The notes beneath the pieces were generated by a model. That model was not told the DNA's origin. It saw nothing but the letters and a program-made list of their open reading frames with translations, and did no database searches. From a virus, in IMG/VR virus record IMGVR_UViG_3300021513_000016, positions 1 to 32,071 of that record: a stretch of 32,071 nucleotides of DNA; one strand, given 5' to 3'. Both the position numbers and the translations under genes were made by a program. Positions within the stretch are counted from its first letter, which is position 1; every line of letters begins with the position of its first letter. This document shows, piece by piece, positions 20,639-27,763 of this stretch.

Positions 20639-20818
20639 TTAAAATCCTTTACCTGTAGATTGATTACTATCAGTGATTAAATATACAGCCCCGTCACAAA
20701 CAGGGCACGGTGATAACCATACTCTTCTAAATTTTTTATGAGGAACATAAAAAATCGTTCCACAATTTATACAATATAATCCATTTCTATCCGATTTATC
20801 TGATTTGGGATAATTCAT
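20639..20818 (-). CDS. Zinc-ribbon protein, 59 aa
   Basis: Begins MNYPKSDKSDRNGLYCINCG and carries a second pair SPCPVCDGAVY, ending STGKGF. Paralogue of the zinc ribbon at 18551-18745, with the same start pattern, knuckle spacing and ending. First gene after cassette E, with GGAGATGAATCAACA leader. Likely nucleic-acid-binding regulator. Confidence 0.6.
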   Translation of the reverse strand: MNYPKSDKSDRNGLYCINCGTIFYVPHKKFRRVWLSPCPVCDGAVYLITDSNQSTGKGF

Positions 20819-20856
20819 TGTTGATTCATCTCCTTATTGGATAATTATTAATTGAA

Positions 20857-20898
20857 CTTAATACCTTATAAAGCTTTCCTTCTTAAACTTTTAAAATT
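20857..20898 (-). promoter_or_regulatory. Early promoter/operator cassette E
   Basis: Minus-strand AATTTTAAAAGTT (palindrome with one changed arm), TAAGAAGGAAAG, CTTTATAAGGTATTAAG. About 20-60 bases upstream lies a non-coding repeat pair (20909-20956) that may add further regulator sites. Confidence 0.8.
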
Positions 20899-20908
20899 TA
20901 AAAATCTT

Positions 20909-20956
20909 GGACCAATGTACCTGGAACCTGGACCCTGGACCAATGTACCTGGACCT
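20909..20956. repeat. Two 16-bp direct repeats related to the coding tandem array
   Basis: GGACCAATGTACCTGG occurs at 20909-20924 and 20937-20952. On the minus strand its GGTACATTGGTCC matches the 21-bp units (GGTACAATGGTCC) of the surface-protein gene ~0.8 kb away. Located just upstream of cassette E. Confidence 0.75.
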
Positions 20957-21169
20957 ATTTTTTGGCTAATTAACTAAAATAAACGCTTTATTTCAAAATT
21001 ATAAACTTGTAATTGGATAATTTTTAAACTACTTTATTTGGAAAAAAATTGGGTTTGGTGGGATATTTGGCTCTTTGCTTAATTTTTTGGGTCTTTTTTA
21101 ATTACTATTACTTATAATTTTCTGTTCGAATGTTAAGAGATAAGATAATATAAGTGCACTTTTCACAAA

Positions 21170-21298
21170 ATGATAGCAGGAGAGGCGCGAGCTAAGTCCC
21201 AAATACTTTTCATTTTAATTTTATTTTCTTTTGTTCTATTTTCTTATATTATAAAAAAGTATGTTCATTCACTACTTAACTCCTGGATTCAAAAATGA
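21170..21298 (+). CDS. Possible small membrane protein, 42 aa, opposite strand
   Basis: From the first repeat copy, the plus frame reads MIAGEARAKSQILFILILFS, then FVLFSYIIKKYVHSLLNSWI QK and TGA. It has one hydrophobic helix. The TGA overlaps the ATG of the second repeat copy. There is no ribosome-binding site, but an AT-rich box (ATAATATAAG) lies about 20-25 bases upstream, which could fit a leaderless transcript. It is on the strand opposite to neighbouring genes. Weak call. Confidence 0.3.
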   Translation: MIAGEARAKSQILFILILFSFVLFSYIIKKYVHSLLNSWIQK

Positions 21299-21319
21299 TA
21301 GCAGGAGATACAATAGCAT

Positions 21320-21357
21320 CGATATAAGTGGAAGTAACACCTATATCACTTACATCG
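21320..21357 (-). ncRNA. 11-bp stem-loop, candidate RNA element
   Basis: On the minus strand CGATGTAAGTG and CACTTATATCG pair over 11 positions (one G-U), with a 16-base loop. It lies downstream of the NucS/winged-helix gene and between two copies of the direct repeat. It may be part of a 3' untranslated structure, a small RNA or an origin hairpin. Confidence 0.4.
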
Positions 21358-21429
21358 ACAGGAGTAATAAAAAAATGAAATAAAATAACATTTTACTAAA
21401 AAATGATAGCAGGAGATACAATAAAAATT

Positions 21430-21456
21430 GTTAACTAATTAAATTTTTAAGTTAAC
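21430..21456 (-). terminator. Inverted repeat with T-run after the NucS/winged-helix gene
   Basis: GTTAACT and AGTTAAC flank an AT-only loop and are followed on the minus strand by AATTTTTATT. The stop codon TAA is in the first arm. This fits a transcription end for the replication operon; archaeal termination mainly needs the U-run. Confidence 0.5.
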
Positions 21457-22060
21457 AGGAATTATTATATGTAATTGAATATTTTTTTGTATTAGAATTC
21501 TTTCTTCCAATTTTATAACCTAATTTTTCAAGATCAACTTTAATTCGTTTTAATTCCTTTCCGATTGCAATTGCCGATTTATAAGGACAATTACCACTGA
21601 GTCTAAGTTCATTTAATAAATCAGTTGATGAACCAGTCCATTTATCTATTATATTATTAATTATCCATTTTCCTAAAATGTTTTGACTAATTTGATTTAT
21701 ATCTTGATCAATTTCTTTATTATCAATTATTGTAGTTATTTTATAAGGTATTAAACTAATATTTAATTTTTTAGCAATAAGTTTAACTCTTTTATTAAAA
21801 TCATTTGCCAAAATAATTCCTCTTTTAGCATTTATTGCTTCCATATAACCTAAAATCTGTCCAATGGCAGAATCACCAGCTTTACCAACCTTTATCTCAA
21901 TTACAACATAAAAACCATTTTTATCTTGTGCTAATATATCAATATATCCAACATTAGTTTTATATTCATATTGTGGCTTATATAATCCTAATTTAGAAAT
22001 ATCTAAATTTTTTTGAATTTCTTTTTCAATTTGTAAAATTTTATTATTATTTTGATTCAT
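21452..22060 (-). CDS. NucS-like (DUF91) nuclease fused to a winged-helix domain
   Basis: 202 residues. The N-terminal nuclease domain (about 20-110) has the PD-(D/E)xK layout of NucS/EndoMS: GYIDILAQD (Asp41), VVIEIKVGKAG (Glu55, Lys57), then AIGQILGYM (Gln68) and KRGIILA. The NucS N-terminal dimer/DNA domain is missing. The C-terminal part (about 125-195) is nearly the same as the C-terminus of the neighbouring primase-helicase: KWTGSSTDLLNELRLSGNCP and GKELKRIKVDLEKLGYKIG. This winged-helix tail probably targets the nuclease to the sites or partners used by the helicase. It probably cuts mismatched or branched DNA during viral replication. Confidence 0.75.
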   Translation of the reverse strand: MNQNNNKILQIEKEIQKNLDISKLGLYKPQYEYKTNVGYIDILAQDKNGFYVVIEIKVGKAGDSAIGQILGYMEAINAKRGIILANDFNKRVKLIAKKLNISLIPYKITTIIDNKEIDQDINQISQNILGKWIINNIIDKWTGSSTDLLNELRLSGNCPYKSAIAIGKELKRIKVDLEKLGYKIGRKNSNTKKYSITYNNSC

Positions 22061-22066
22061 TTTAAT

Positions 22067-24391
22067 TCATTCCTTTGAAATTGAATATTTACCCGTATGT
22101 GTATTCTTTTTTCCAATTTTATATCCCAATTGCTCAAGATCTATTCTAATTCGCTTTAATTCCTTTCCAACCCCAATTGCAGTTTTATAAGGACAATTAC
22201 CACTAAATTTAAGTTCATTTAATAAATCACTTGACGAACCAACCCATTTATCCGTTACATTTTCAATAATCCAACTACCTAATACACTTTCATTTATTAC
22301 TTGATTAATATTTCCAATTTGATTAATTTTAAAAGCAGTATCAACTTCTTCTTTAGTAATTCCATTATATTCAGCAACTAAAACAGTTACCCAATAATAA
22401 TCAGACAATCTAATAGGACTTTTTCCATTTAATTTATCAATATTTTTCATTACATATACTAAATTATCTAAAATTGCACCAAATGTTTCAGATTCATTCC
22501 CTTCTAATATACTATTACTATTCCAACCACCTTTAATTCTTTCTAATTGAATTCTAATTGTCCTATCCAAAATATCTGCTCTTCTAAACGTATCATTAAT
22601 CCCATTAATAATAACAGTTGGTCTAAAAATAACTCTAATCATTTTAGAAGTTTTATATAATTCACGAACATCAATTGCACCACCCGTCGCAGCCTGTGCA
22701 AAAATATCACTTTGACGTTGTGTCAAATTACTTATATTATCAACAACATAAATAGTATTTTGTGCCAAAGCCATACTTAATTCACGATCATTATCACCCA
22801 AAGCACTTCTACCATCTCCACTAACCGGATCAATTAACTGTTTTAAAAATGTAGAAATAGTACTTTTCCCTGAACCATGATCACCAGTTATATTCAAAAT
22901 TGGATGATTAATATTTTCAATTAACGAACCAACCAACATTCCCATAACCATTATTTTTTCATTTTTATTAATTGGTAATATATTCAATAAATCATATAAT
23001 TTTTTCCCACCAACAGGTTTAACATTTTCTTTTTGAATATCAATCGGTCTAAATATAACTTTATCAAGATCAATTTCTTTAATATTCCATCCATTACCAT
23101 TAACAACAATCATCTCATTTTCATTTAATTTATAATAAATATTATTATCAATAAAAGCAGTTCTTAAATAAGTTTTTTTAATATTATTTTCAGCACGCAT
23201 TGTTAAAATATCTCGAATATCATGTTTCCATTTAGTTGGGGTTCCAAACTTCTCATAAACCCAACTTGTGATAACAGCATTTATATTATCAGTAAATTCT
23301 AAACATTTATTATTATAAATTATAAATAATCGACCACTTTCAGAATCTTTATAAATTATAGAATCATTATAAATTCCTTCAACAATACTTTTTAAATTAT
23401 ATTCCAATTCATTATTATGTTTTTTAACATATCTTTCAATATCTTTAACAATTTCATTTAAATTATTATGTTTTCTACCAATTTTTGAAAATTTTATAAT
23501 ATAAGGTATTTCACTTTCTTTATCAAAACCATCTTTTATTAAATGTCCAATTAATGCCCATTCAACTTCACTTTTAGTATTATATTTATCATTTAATTTT
23601 CCTTTATATAATTTTTTTGATATAGTTGACATTTTATCTAATGTGTCAGGTGTTAATGTATTATTTTTAATTTTTAATTTAATATCAACTTTATTTAATT
23701 CATTTAATATATCATTTTTAACATTTTTAACTTTTTCAAGTTCTTTTAAAAATTCTTCATTTTCTATTCTTTCGACTCCATTAAATTTATCACGCATCCT
23801 ATTTATCATACCCCTTTTAACATCTTCCCTTTTCACATTAATAGTTCCCGGCATTCCTGAAACCCTTCTTTTATCTTTAACAGCCACATCAATATTAGGA
23901 CATATATTAACCAAATCATTTAAATATTTTTCAACTCCCTTACTTATGTCATTTTGTGTTTCAGGAATTGGAATAATCCATCTATAACCATTTCCAGTCA
24001 TAGATTCATAATAGTTTATTTCATTTTCATAAAGAAAAATATTAATATTATTTTTTTGTTCTATTAAATTATCAATATCTTGTTGTGAAGCCGCAAACCC
24101 ATTTCCATGATTAGTATTATCTAAATCAATATAAATATTTCTAACACATAATACATCACTATCTTTACCCCATCCCTCAACATCATATTTATAAGGATTT
24201 AAATTAACCCAAATTTGATATTTTCCATTATATTTATCAATAAATTTTTTACCATTATCAATATCATTTAAATCTTTAACATAAAATTTATCAATAGGTT
24301 TACTATTAATAGCATCAAAAACATTAATAATATAACATTCTTGTCCAGGTTTCCAACCAAGAAATTTCAAATATTCCTTTAAATTATACAT
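22067..24391 (-). CDS. Primase (AEP/PrimPol-like) - SF3 helicase fusion, replication initiator
   Basis: 774 residues. The N-terminal primase domain carries NIYIDLDNT (Asp89, Asp91), SMTGNGYRWIIPIP (131-143, where families often have sGxH) and KRRVSGMPGTINVK (174-187). A linker (about 210-470) follows. The helicase has Walker A ITGDHGSGKST (501-511), Walker B TIYVVDNIS (Asp551), sensor IINGIND (595-600) and RRADILDR (603-610). The last ~75 residues are a winged helix (KWVGSSSDLLNELKFSGNCP) shared with the adjacent nuclease. It should prime and unwind viral DNA at the origin. The likely origin is close by. The start overlaps none of its neighbours; no TATA cassette precedes it. Confidence 0.85.
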   Translation of the reverse strand: MYNLKEYLKFLGWKPGQECYIINVFDAINSKPIDKFYVKDLNDIDNGKKFIDKYNGKYQIWVNLNPYKYDVEGWGKDSDVLCVRNIYIDLDNTNHGNGFAASQQDIDNLIEQKNNINIFLYENEINYYESMTGNGYRWIIPIPETQNDISKGVEKYLNDLVNICPNIDVAVKDKRRVSGMPGTINVKREDVKRGMINRMRDKFNGVERIENEEFLKELEKVKNVKNDILNELNKVDIKLKIKNNTLTPDTLDKMSTISKKLYKGKLNDKYNTKSEVEWALIGHLIKDGFDKESEIPYIIKFSKIGRKHNNLNEIVKDIERYVKKHNNELEYNLKSIVEGIYNDSIIYKDSESGRLFIIYNNKCLEFTDNINAVITSWVYEKFGTPTKWKHDIRDILTMRAENNIKKTYLRTAFIDNNIYYKLNENEMIVVNGNGWNIKEIDLDKVIFRPIDIQKENVKPVGGKKLYDLLNILPINKNEKIMVMGMLVGSLIENINHPILNITGDHGSGKSTISTFLKQLIDPVSGDGRSALGDNDRELSMALAQNTIYVVDNISNLTQRQSDIFAQAATGGAIDVRELYKTSKMIRVIFRPTVIINGINDTFRRADILDRTIRIQLERIKGGWNSNSILEGNESETFGAILDNLVYVMKNIDKLNGKSPIRLSDYYWVTVLVAEYNGITKEEVDTAFKINQIGNINQVINESVLGSWIIENVTDKWVGSSSDLLNELKFSGNCPYKTAIGVGKELKRIRIDLEQLGYKIGKKNTHTGKYSISKE

Positions 24392-24396
24392 TTAGT

Positions 24397-24876
24397 TCAC
24401 CTTTTAGGTTCATAATGTGGGCAATAATCCAGATCTTCATTATTATGTTCTAATGTCATCATTATTTGATCAAATAAAAAACATTTTTTATTTATATTAA
24501 TACAATTATCACATATAAGTGGATTTTTATTTAAATCAATTTTATTTTCATTAAAATATTCTACTTCCACATTCAATTCATATTTAATAAGATCAATATT
24601 CAAATCCTCAGCAATAAGTTTAACTCTATCAGAAAAACTTTGTGCAATAATAATCCCTTTTTCAGCATTTATTGCCTTCATATAACCCAAAATTTGTCCA
24701 ATAGCATTATCACCCGCTTCACCCAATTTAACTTCAATTGGAACTAAATTTCCATTATCATCTTCACATAAAATATCAATATGACCAACATCAGTATTAT
24801 ATTCATATTCAAGAAAAATTAATCCCAATTCATTTAAATTAATATTATTTCTAATAAAATTTTCATTAATTTCCAT
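24397..24876 (-). CDS. NucS-like nuclease with C-terminal cysteine cluster
   Basis: 159 residues. Nuclease motifs VGHIDILCED (Asp34), VPIEVKLGEAG (Glu48, Lys50), AIGQILGYM (Gln61) and EKGIIIA are intact. After residue 110 a cysteine cluster follows (ICDNCININKKC, then YCPHYEPKR: Cys122, 125, 132, 152), probably a zinc or Fe-S site replacing the winged helix. It is in the operon just upstream of the primase-helicase, with a 5-base gap. Likely repair or recombination nuclease of the virus. Confidence 0.7.
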   Translation of the reverse strand: MEINENFIRNNINLNELGLIFLEYEYNTDVGHIDILCEDDNGNLVPIEVKLGEAGDNAIGQILGYMKAINAEKGIIIAQSFSDRVKLIAEDLNIDLIKYELNVEVEYFNENKIDLNKNPLICDNCININKKCFLFDQIMMTLEHNNEDLDYCPHYEPKR

Positions 24877-24881
24877 TTATA

Positions 24882-25229
24882 TCACCATTTAATATATTCC
24901 ATTTTCACATTTACTTCATATTTAACAAGATCAATATCAAAATCTTCAGCAATAAATTTAACATCATTAGAAAAATCTTGTGCAATAATAATTCCTCTTT
25001 CAGCATTTATTGCCTTCATATAACCCAAAATTTGACAAATATCTTCTACTTTTTCTAATTTAACTTCAATTGGAACTAAATTTTCATTATCATCTTCACA
25101 TAAAATATCAATACATTTAGCATTAGTATTAAATCCATATTTAATTAAATTTAATCCCAATTCATCTATATTAATATTTTCTTTAATATAATTTAATTTT
25201 AAATTGTTTATATTAATATTATCTTCCAT
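24882..25229 (-). CDS. Third NucS-like protein, shortened and diverged
   Basis: 115 residues, clearly a paralogue of the next gene (IDELGLNLIKYGFNTNAKCI; IDILCEDDNENLVPIEVKLE). Asp41, Glu55, Lys57 and Gln66 are present, but the GEAGDNAIG segment is reduced to KVEDIC and the glycine in VGHID is replaced by KC. It ends soon after the nuclease core and lacks the cysteine cluster. It could be a regulatory partner, a heterodimer subunit, or a decaying copy. Confidence 0.65.
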   Translation of the reverse strand: MEDNININNLKLNYIKENINIDELGLNLIKYGFNTNAKCIDILCEDDNENLVPIEVKLEKVEDICQILGYMKAINAERGIIIAQDFSNDVKFIAEDFDIDLVKYEVNVKMEYIKW

Positions 25230-25243
25230 TTAATCATCTCTTA

Positions 25244-25681
25244 TTATCTTTTTTTAATACCTTTTTCAATTTCATATATTTCTTTTCTATTTAATAATTG
25301 TTGTGCATATTCTCGTACTTGTTTATCAATTTTAATACCCATTTGAATAGGCATTATACTAATTCTAAATTTTCTTACATATTTTCCATATTTGAAAAAT
25401 CCATATATTGAATTAGTATCCCAATCATTATCATTTTTTAGATATATCTTTGGATATATAACAGATAATTGTGTTCCATTTTGTTTGAAAAATATATCAA
25501 ATAAATTATAATAAGTATAATAATCTTTTTTAATACATTTAGTAATTTCTGTGGATATTTTGTATGTTAATCCATATTCTTCTGCTACACTTGCTATGGT
25601 TTGAATTGTATAATCATAAATTTTTTGAATTTCTATATTCCTTTTATTTGTATATTCTTGAATATATTTTTTTGTTTTCAT
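25244..25681 (-). CDS. Hypothetical protein, 145 aa
   Basis: Begins MKTKKYIQEYTNKRNIEIQK and ends KEIYEIEKGIKKR. Mixed structure; a beta region with QLSVIYPKIYL, a strand FRISIMPIQMG and a C-terminal helix. No catalytic motif is recognised. First gene of the NucS/primase operon, so perhaps an early replication or DNA-binding protein. Confidence 0.5.
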   Translation of the reverse strand: MKTKKYIQEYTNKRNIEIQKIYDYTIQTIASVAEEYGLTYKISTEITKCIKKDYYTYYNLFDIFFKQNGTQLSVIYPKIYLKNDNDWDTNSIYGFFKYGKYVRKFRISIMPIQMGIKIDKQVREYAQQLLNRKEIYEIEKGIKKR

Positions 25682-25757
25682 TTATTTAACCCTTATTTTA
25701 TAATATTTTTTCTAAAATTCTTTTATATTTATTATTATATAATTTCATAATTTAAAA

Positions 25758-26081
25758 TTACCCAATATAATAAATTCTTTTAATCCCAACACTTTCAATA
25801 AGTTTTTGACATAATGAACATGGTTTAGATATTCTTCCATTTATCCTTAAAATAATCATTGTAGCATTAGAAAAATCAATACCAATTCTATTACCCTTTA
25901 AAATAGCCATTTCTTCAGCATGAATACTCCATTGTGTTCTTTTATTAGTTTTACAACCATAAGACCGATTCCAACCAATCACATATTTTTTAGAATCAAA
26001 CAAACAAACACCCAATTTCTGCCGCATATTTGATCGTCTACAAGCTTTTACTGCCAAATTATAAGCATCATTAAATTTCAT
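25758..26081 (-). CDS. Cytidine/deoxycytidylate deaminase family protein
   Basis: 107 residues from the chosen ATG (MKFNDAYNLAVKACRRSNMR). The zinc site is complete: SIHAEEMA (His54, catalytic Glu56) and KPCSLCQKL (Cys88, Cys91). It is short compared with bacterial dCMP deaminases and resembles the simple cytidine/dCMP deaminase core; a nucleotide-pool role (dCMP to dUMP) or base-editing role are both possible. An ATG nine bases upstream is an alternative start. The start overlaps the end of the upstream gene. Confidence 0.75.
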   Translation of the reverse strand: MKFNDAYNLAVKACRRSNMRQKLGVCLFDSKKYVIGWNRSYGCKTNKRTQWSIHAEEMAILKGNRIGIDFSNATMIILRINGRISKPCSLCQKLIESVGIKRIYYIG

Positions 26082-26298
26082 ACAAATCAATTCCAGTCAA
26101 TCTATAACCATTAATATTATTTTCTAAATATTTATAATCCAAAAGAAAATTTATATAAAGATCAATATCTAAATTTAAATTTTCTATATGTCTAATTAAA
26201 ATTTTTTTAGGAATATTTGATAAAATTCCAAATTCATTAAATCCATCATTTCTTAATTTTACACAAATCATAGTACAATTATTTTTTATCATTTTCAT
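26071..26298 (-). CDS. Hypothetical protein, 75 aa
   Basis: Begins MKMIKNNCTMICVKLRNDGF and ends RLTGIDLYEI. The helical middle (PKKILIRHIENLNLDIDLYI) followed by DYKYLENNINGYRLTGID suggests a winged-helix-like shape. Its end overlaps the deaminase start. Possibly a small regulator; not recognised. Confidence 0.5.
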   Translation of the reverse strand: MKMIKNNCTMICVKLRNDGFNEFGILSNIPKKILIRHIENLNLDIDLYINFLLDYKYLENNINGYRLTGIDLYEI

Positions 26299-26299
26299 T

Positions 26300-26502
26300 T
26301 TAATACCTAATTAATTTATTTATTTCAGAAATTGTTAAATTTTTCTTTTTTAATTTATTAATATAATTTTGTGCTTCAATTTTATTTTTAAAAACAATTT
26401 ACTTTTTCTTTAAATAGGTATTTTATTAATACATACATTATAACCTGTTTGTCCATAAGGAGTTTTTCTTGCAGTTATTTTTATTTTATTTATTTCAATC
26501 AC
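26300..26502 (-). pseudogene. Decayed small gene downstream of cassette F
   Basis: After promoter and a GGTGATT ribosome-binding site, the expected ATG reads ATA, with GTG just upstream. The frame begins VIEINKIKITARKTPYGQTG and stops after NKIPI. In another frame the end FKNKIEAQNYINKLKKKNLT and ISEINKLIRY looks like a real protein C-terminus. Lost start, a frame change and internal stops suggest decay. If repaired it would be ~67 residues. Confidence 0.45.
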
Positions 26503-26528
26503 CTTTTTTACATTATTATATCGATCAA

Positions 26529-26566
26529 CATCTTATATAAACCTTTCCTTTTACAATTTTAAAATT
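26529..26566 (-). promoter_or_regulatory. Early promoter/operator cassette F (diverged)
   Basis: Minus-strand AATTTTAAAATT palindrome, GTAAAAGGAAAG and GTTTATATAAGATG. Same order as cassettes A-E with several changes in palindrome and box. It faces a decayed gene. Confidence 0.65.
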
Positions 26567-26576
26567 TCAATTTGAT

Positions 26577-26897
26577 TTACTTAAACAATTCAAAATACTC
26601 TATAATCAATTCTATTTCATTTTTATTTAAAACAATAAAATAAAATTCCTGACTAATAGAATATTTATTATCATTATTATAATATCTAAATGTAATATTA
26701 TCAATTTTACCACATTTAATGTTTTTAGAATACATTTCTAAAATTTTATTAAATTGGTTCTTCAATATAATAATTAAATTATTATTTTTTTTATCATTTA
26801 AAGTTAAATATATTAAATTACTATTATATTTATAATATAATCTAAGTTCAAGATTTTCATTAATTTTATATTGAATATAATTTTTCTTTTTACTCAT
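26577..26897 (-). CDS. Hypothetical protein, 106 aa
   Basis: Begins MSKKKNYIQYKINENLELRL, beta-rich, and ends IVLNKNEIELIIEYFELFK. No recognised domain. First minus-strand gene at the divergent region; a 20-bp element (26919-26938) lies just upstream. Confidence 0.5.
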   Translation of the reverse strand: MSKKKNYIQYKINENLELRLYYKYNSNLIYLTLNDKKNNNLIIILKNQFNKILEMYSKNIKCGKIDNITFRYYNNDNKYSISQEFYFIVLNKNEIELIIEYFELFK

Positions 26898-26918
26898 TTC
26901 AAATTACCTTAACTAATG

Positions 26919-26938
26919 CTTATTTTTTAAAAATATTC
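26919..26938 (-). promoter_or_regulatory. 20-bp shared element GAATATTTTTAAAAAATAAG, minus copy
   Basis: Identical to the copy at 29821-29840 on the plus strand and with one change to the copy at 27003-27022. Sits 22 bases before the ATG at 26897, with AAGG between. The AT-box may act as a TATA or initiator region. Confidence 0.65.
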
Positions 26939-26975
26939 TCAAAAGATCATAAAATTAAAAATATTACCCACAAAC

Positions 26976-26990
26976 ATATTTATAAGTAAT
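26976..26990 (+). promoter_or_regulatory. TATA box for the rightward genes
   Basis: ATATTTATAAGTAAT has the TTTATAAG core of the early cassettes, on the plus strand about 60 bases before the ATG at 27045. It lacks the palindrome and the AAGAAGGAAAG block. Confidence 0.5.
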
Positions 26991-27002
26991 ATATCACCCC
27001 AA

Positions 27003-27022
27003 GAATACTTTTAAAAAATAAG
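27003..27022 (+). promoter_or_regulatory. 20-bp shared element, plus copy 1
   Basis: GAATACTTTTAAAAAATAAG, then TATATATTGAGGT, which repeats the right half of the virion-module leader elements. It is 22 bases before the ATG at 27045 and carries its ribosome-binding site. Confidence 0.65.
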
Positions 27023-27044
27023 TATATATTGAGGTTATAGAAAT

Positions 27045-27257
27045 ATGAAACGAACAAAAGAATGGTGGAATAATCTTACAAAAGAAGAACGATCAAGACT
27101 TGTATATCTTGAACGGGCATATAGTGAATCAATTTCATATCTTGGATGTAGATGTAAATCATGTGATAAATTACATGTAGGTGCTGGATTATGTAAATCT
27201 TGCTATAAAGAAATGAAAAATTTGATAAATAAAGCAAACAAAGCAATGAAGGAATAA
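27045..27257 (+). CDS. Zinc-finger protein, 70 aa
   Basis: Begins MKRTKEWWNNLTKEERSRLV and has CRCKSCDKLHVGAGLCKSCY, two CxxC pairs in one finger, then a basic helix NLINKANKAMKE. The EWWNNLTKEERSRLVYLERA start is a helical segment. Probably DNA binding. First gene of the rightward block. Confidence 0.6.
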   Translation: MKRTKEWWNNLTKEERSRLVYLERAYSESISYLGCRCKSCDKLHVGAGLCKSCYKEMKNLINKANKAMKE

Positions 27258-27258
27258 A

Positions 27259-27408
27259 ATGCAAATTATTATACCATTTAGCAATAATGATAAATATGAA
27301 AAAAATATAAAAATTGCTAAAGAAATTCTTTTAATAATAAAAAATAAAACAAATTATTGTGGATGGATTGAAGATAATAATGGAAATATAATATATGGTA
27401 CAGTTTAA
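27259..27408 (+). CDS. Small hypothetical protein, 49 aa
   Basis: MQIIIPFSNNDKYEKNIKIA, ending NNGNIIYGTV. The stop of the previous gene (TAAAATG) is immediately upstream and GGAAT is a weak ribosome-binding site; likely coupled. No known family. Confidence 0.45.
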   Translation: MQIIIPFSNNDKYEKNIKIAKEILLIIKNKTNYCGWIEDNNGNIIYGTV

Positions 27409-27410
27409 TA

Positions 27411-27632
27411 ATGAAAATGTTCAAATTACAACAAATTGGATTAATAGGTTCAATAATATCATTATTCCTATTATCTCAAGGCCAAACTTTTAATGGAAAT
27501 ATATTTTTATCTCTTACACAAGTTCCTTGGATAATATATTCGTATAAAAATAATTTATATGAACTATTAATATTATCATCAATCTATTTTATTATTGGAT
27601 TTATTGGTATTATTAGTATCATTAGTCATTAA
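27411..27632 (+). CDS. Two-span membrane protein, 73 aa
   Basis: Hydrophobic segments IGLIGSIISLFLLSQG and LLILSSIYFIIGFIGIISII flank a loop with QVPWIIYSYKNNLYE. The PWIIYS loop resembles small PQ-loop-like or toxin-like membrane peptides but is too short to assign. Third gene of the first rightward operon. Confidence 0.5.
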   Translation: MKMFKLQQIGLIGSIISLFLLSQGQTFNGNIFLSLTQVPWIIYSYKNNLYELLILSSIYFIIGFIGIISIISH

Positions 27633-27763
27633 AGTGACCAACTATTTATAAATAACTAGTCATTATTTATTAAAATCACGTTCAAACTATACTAAAACAA
27701 ATTATAAAGAATATTATAATTATAAAAAATTAAATTTATTAAAAATAAAGGAAGTAAAATAAA

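Larger units (their letters stand above)
21167..21423 (+). repeat. Three direct copies of AAAATGATAGCAGGAGA
   Basis: Copies at 21167-21183, 21291-21315 and 21399-21423; the last two share AAAAATGATAGCAGGAGATA and CAATA beyond it. They are spaced about 125 and 108 bases. The surrounding 20.96-21.45 kb is otherwise mostly non-coding, next to the replication genes. Possible roles are origin iterons, RNA gene repeats or duplicated gene starts (each copy starts an ATG frame MIAG). Confidence 0.7.

Noticed and set aside
21315-21369. Minus-strand peptide VDVSDIGVTSTYIDAIVSPA in the repeat region
   Set aside because: It has no start codon or ribosome-binding site and overlaps the stem-loop and direct repeat; it could be a gene remnant, but this is not supportable.
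27646-27671. Near-palindrome around a TATA box (GACCAACTATTTATAAATAA...)
   Set aside because: The central self-complementary part is mostly the AT box itself; outer arms match poorly, so no operator is claimed.
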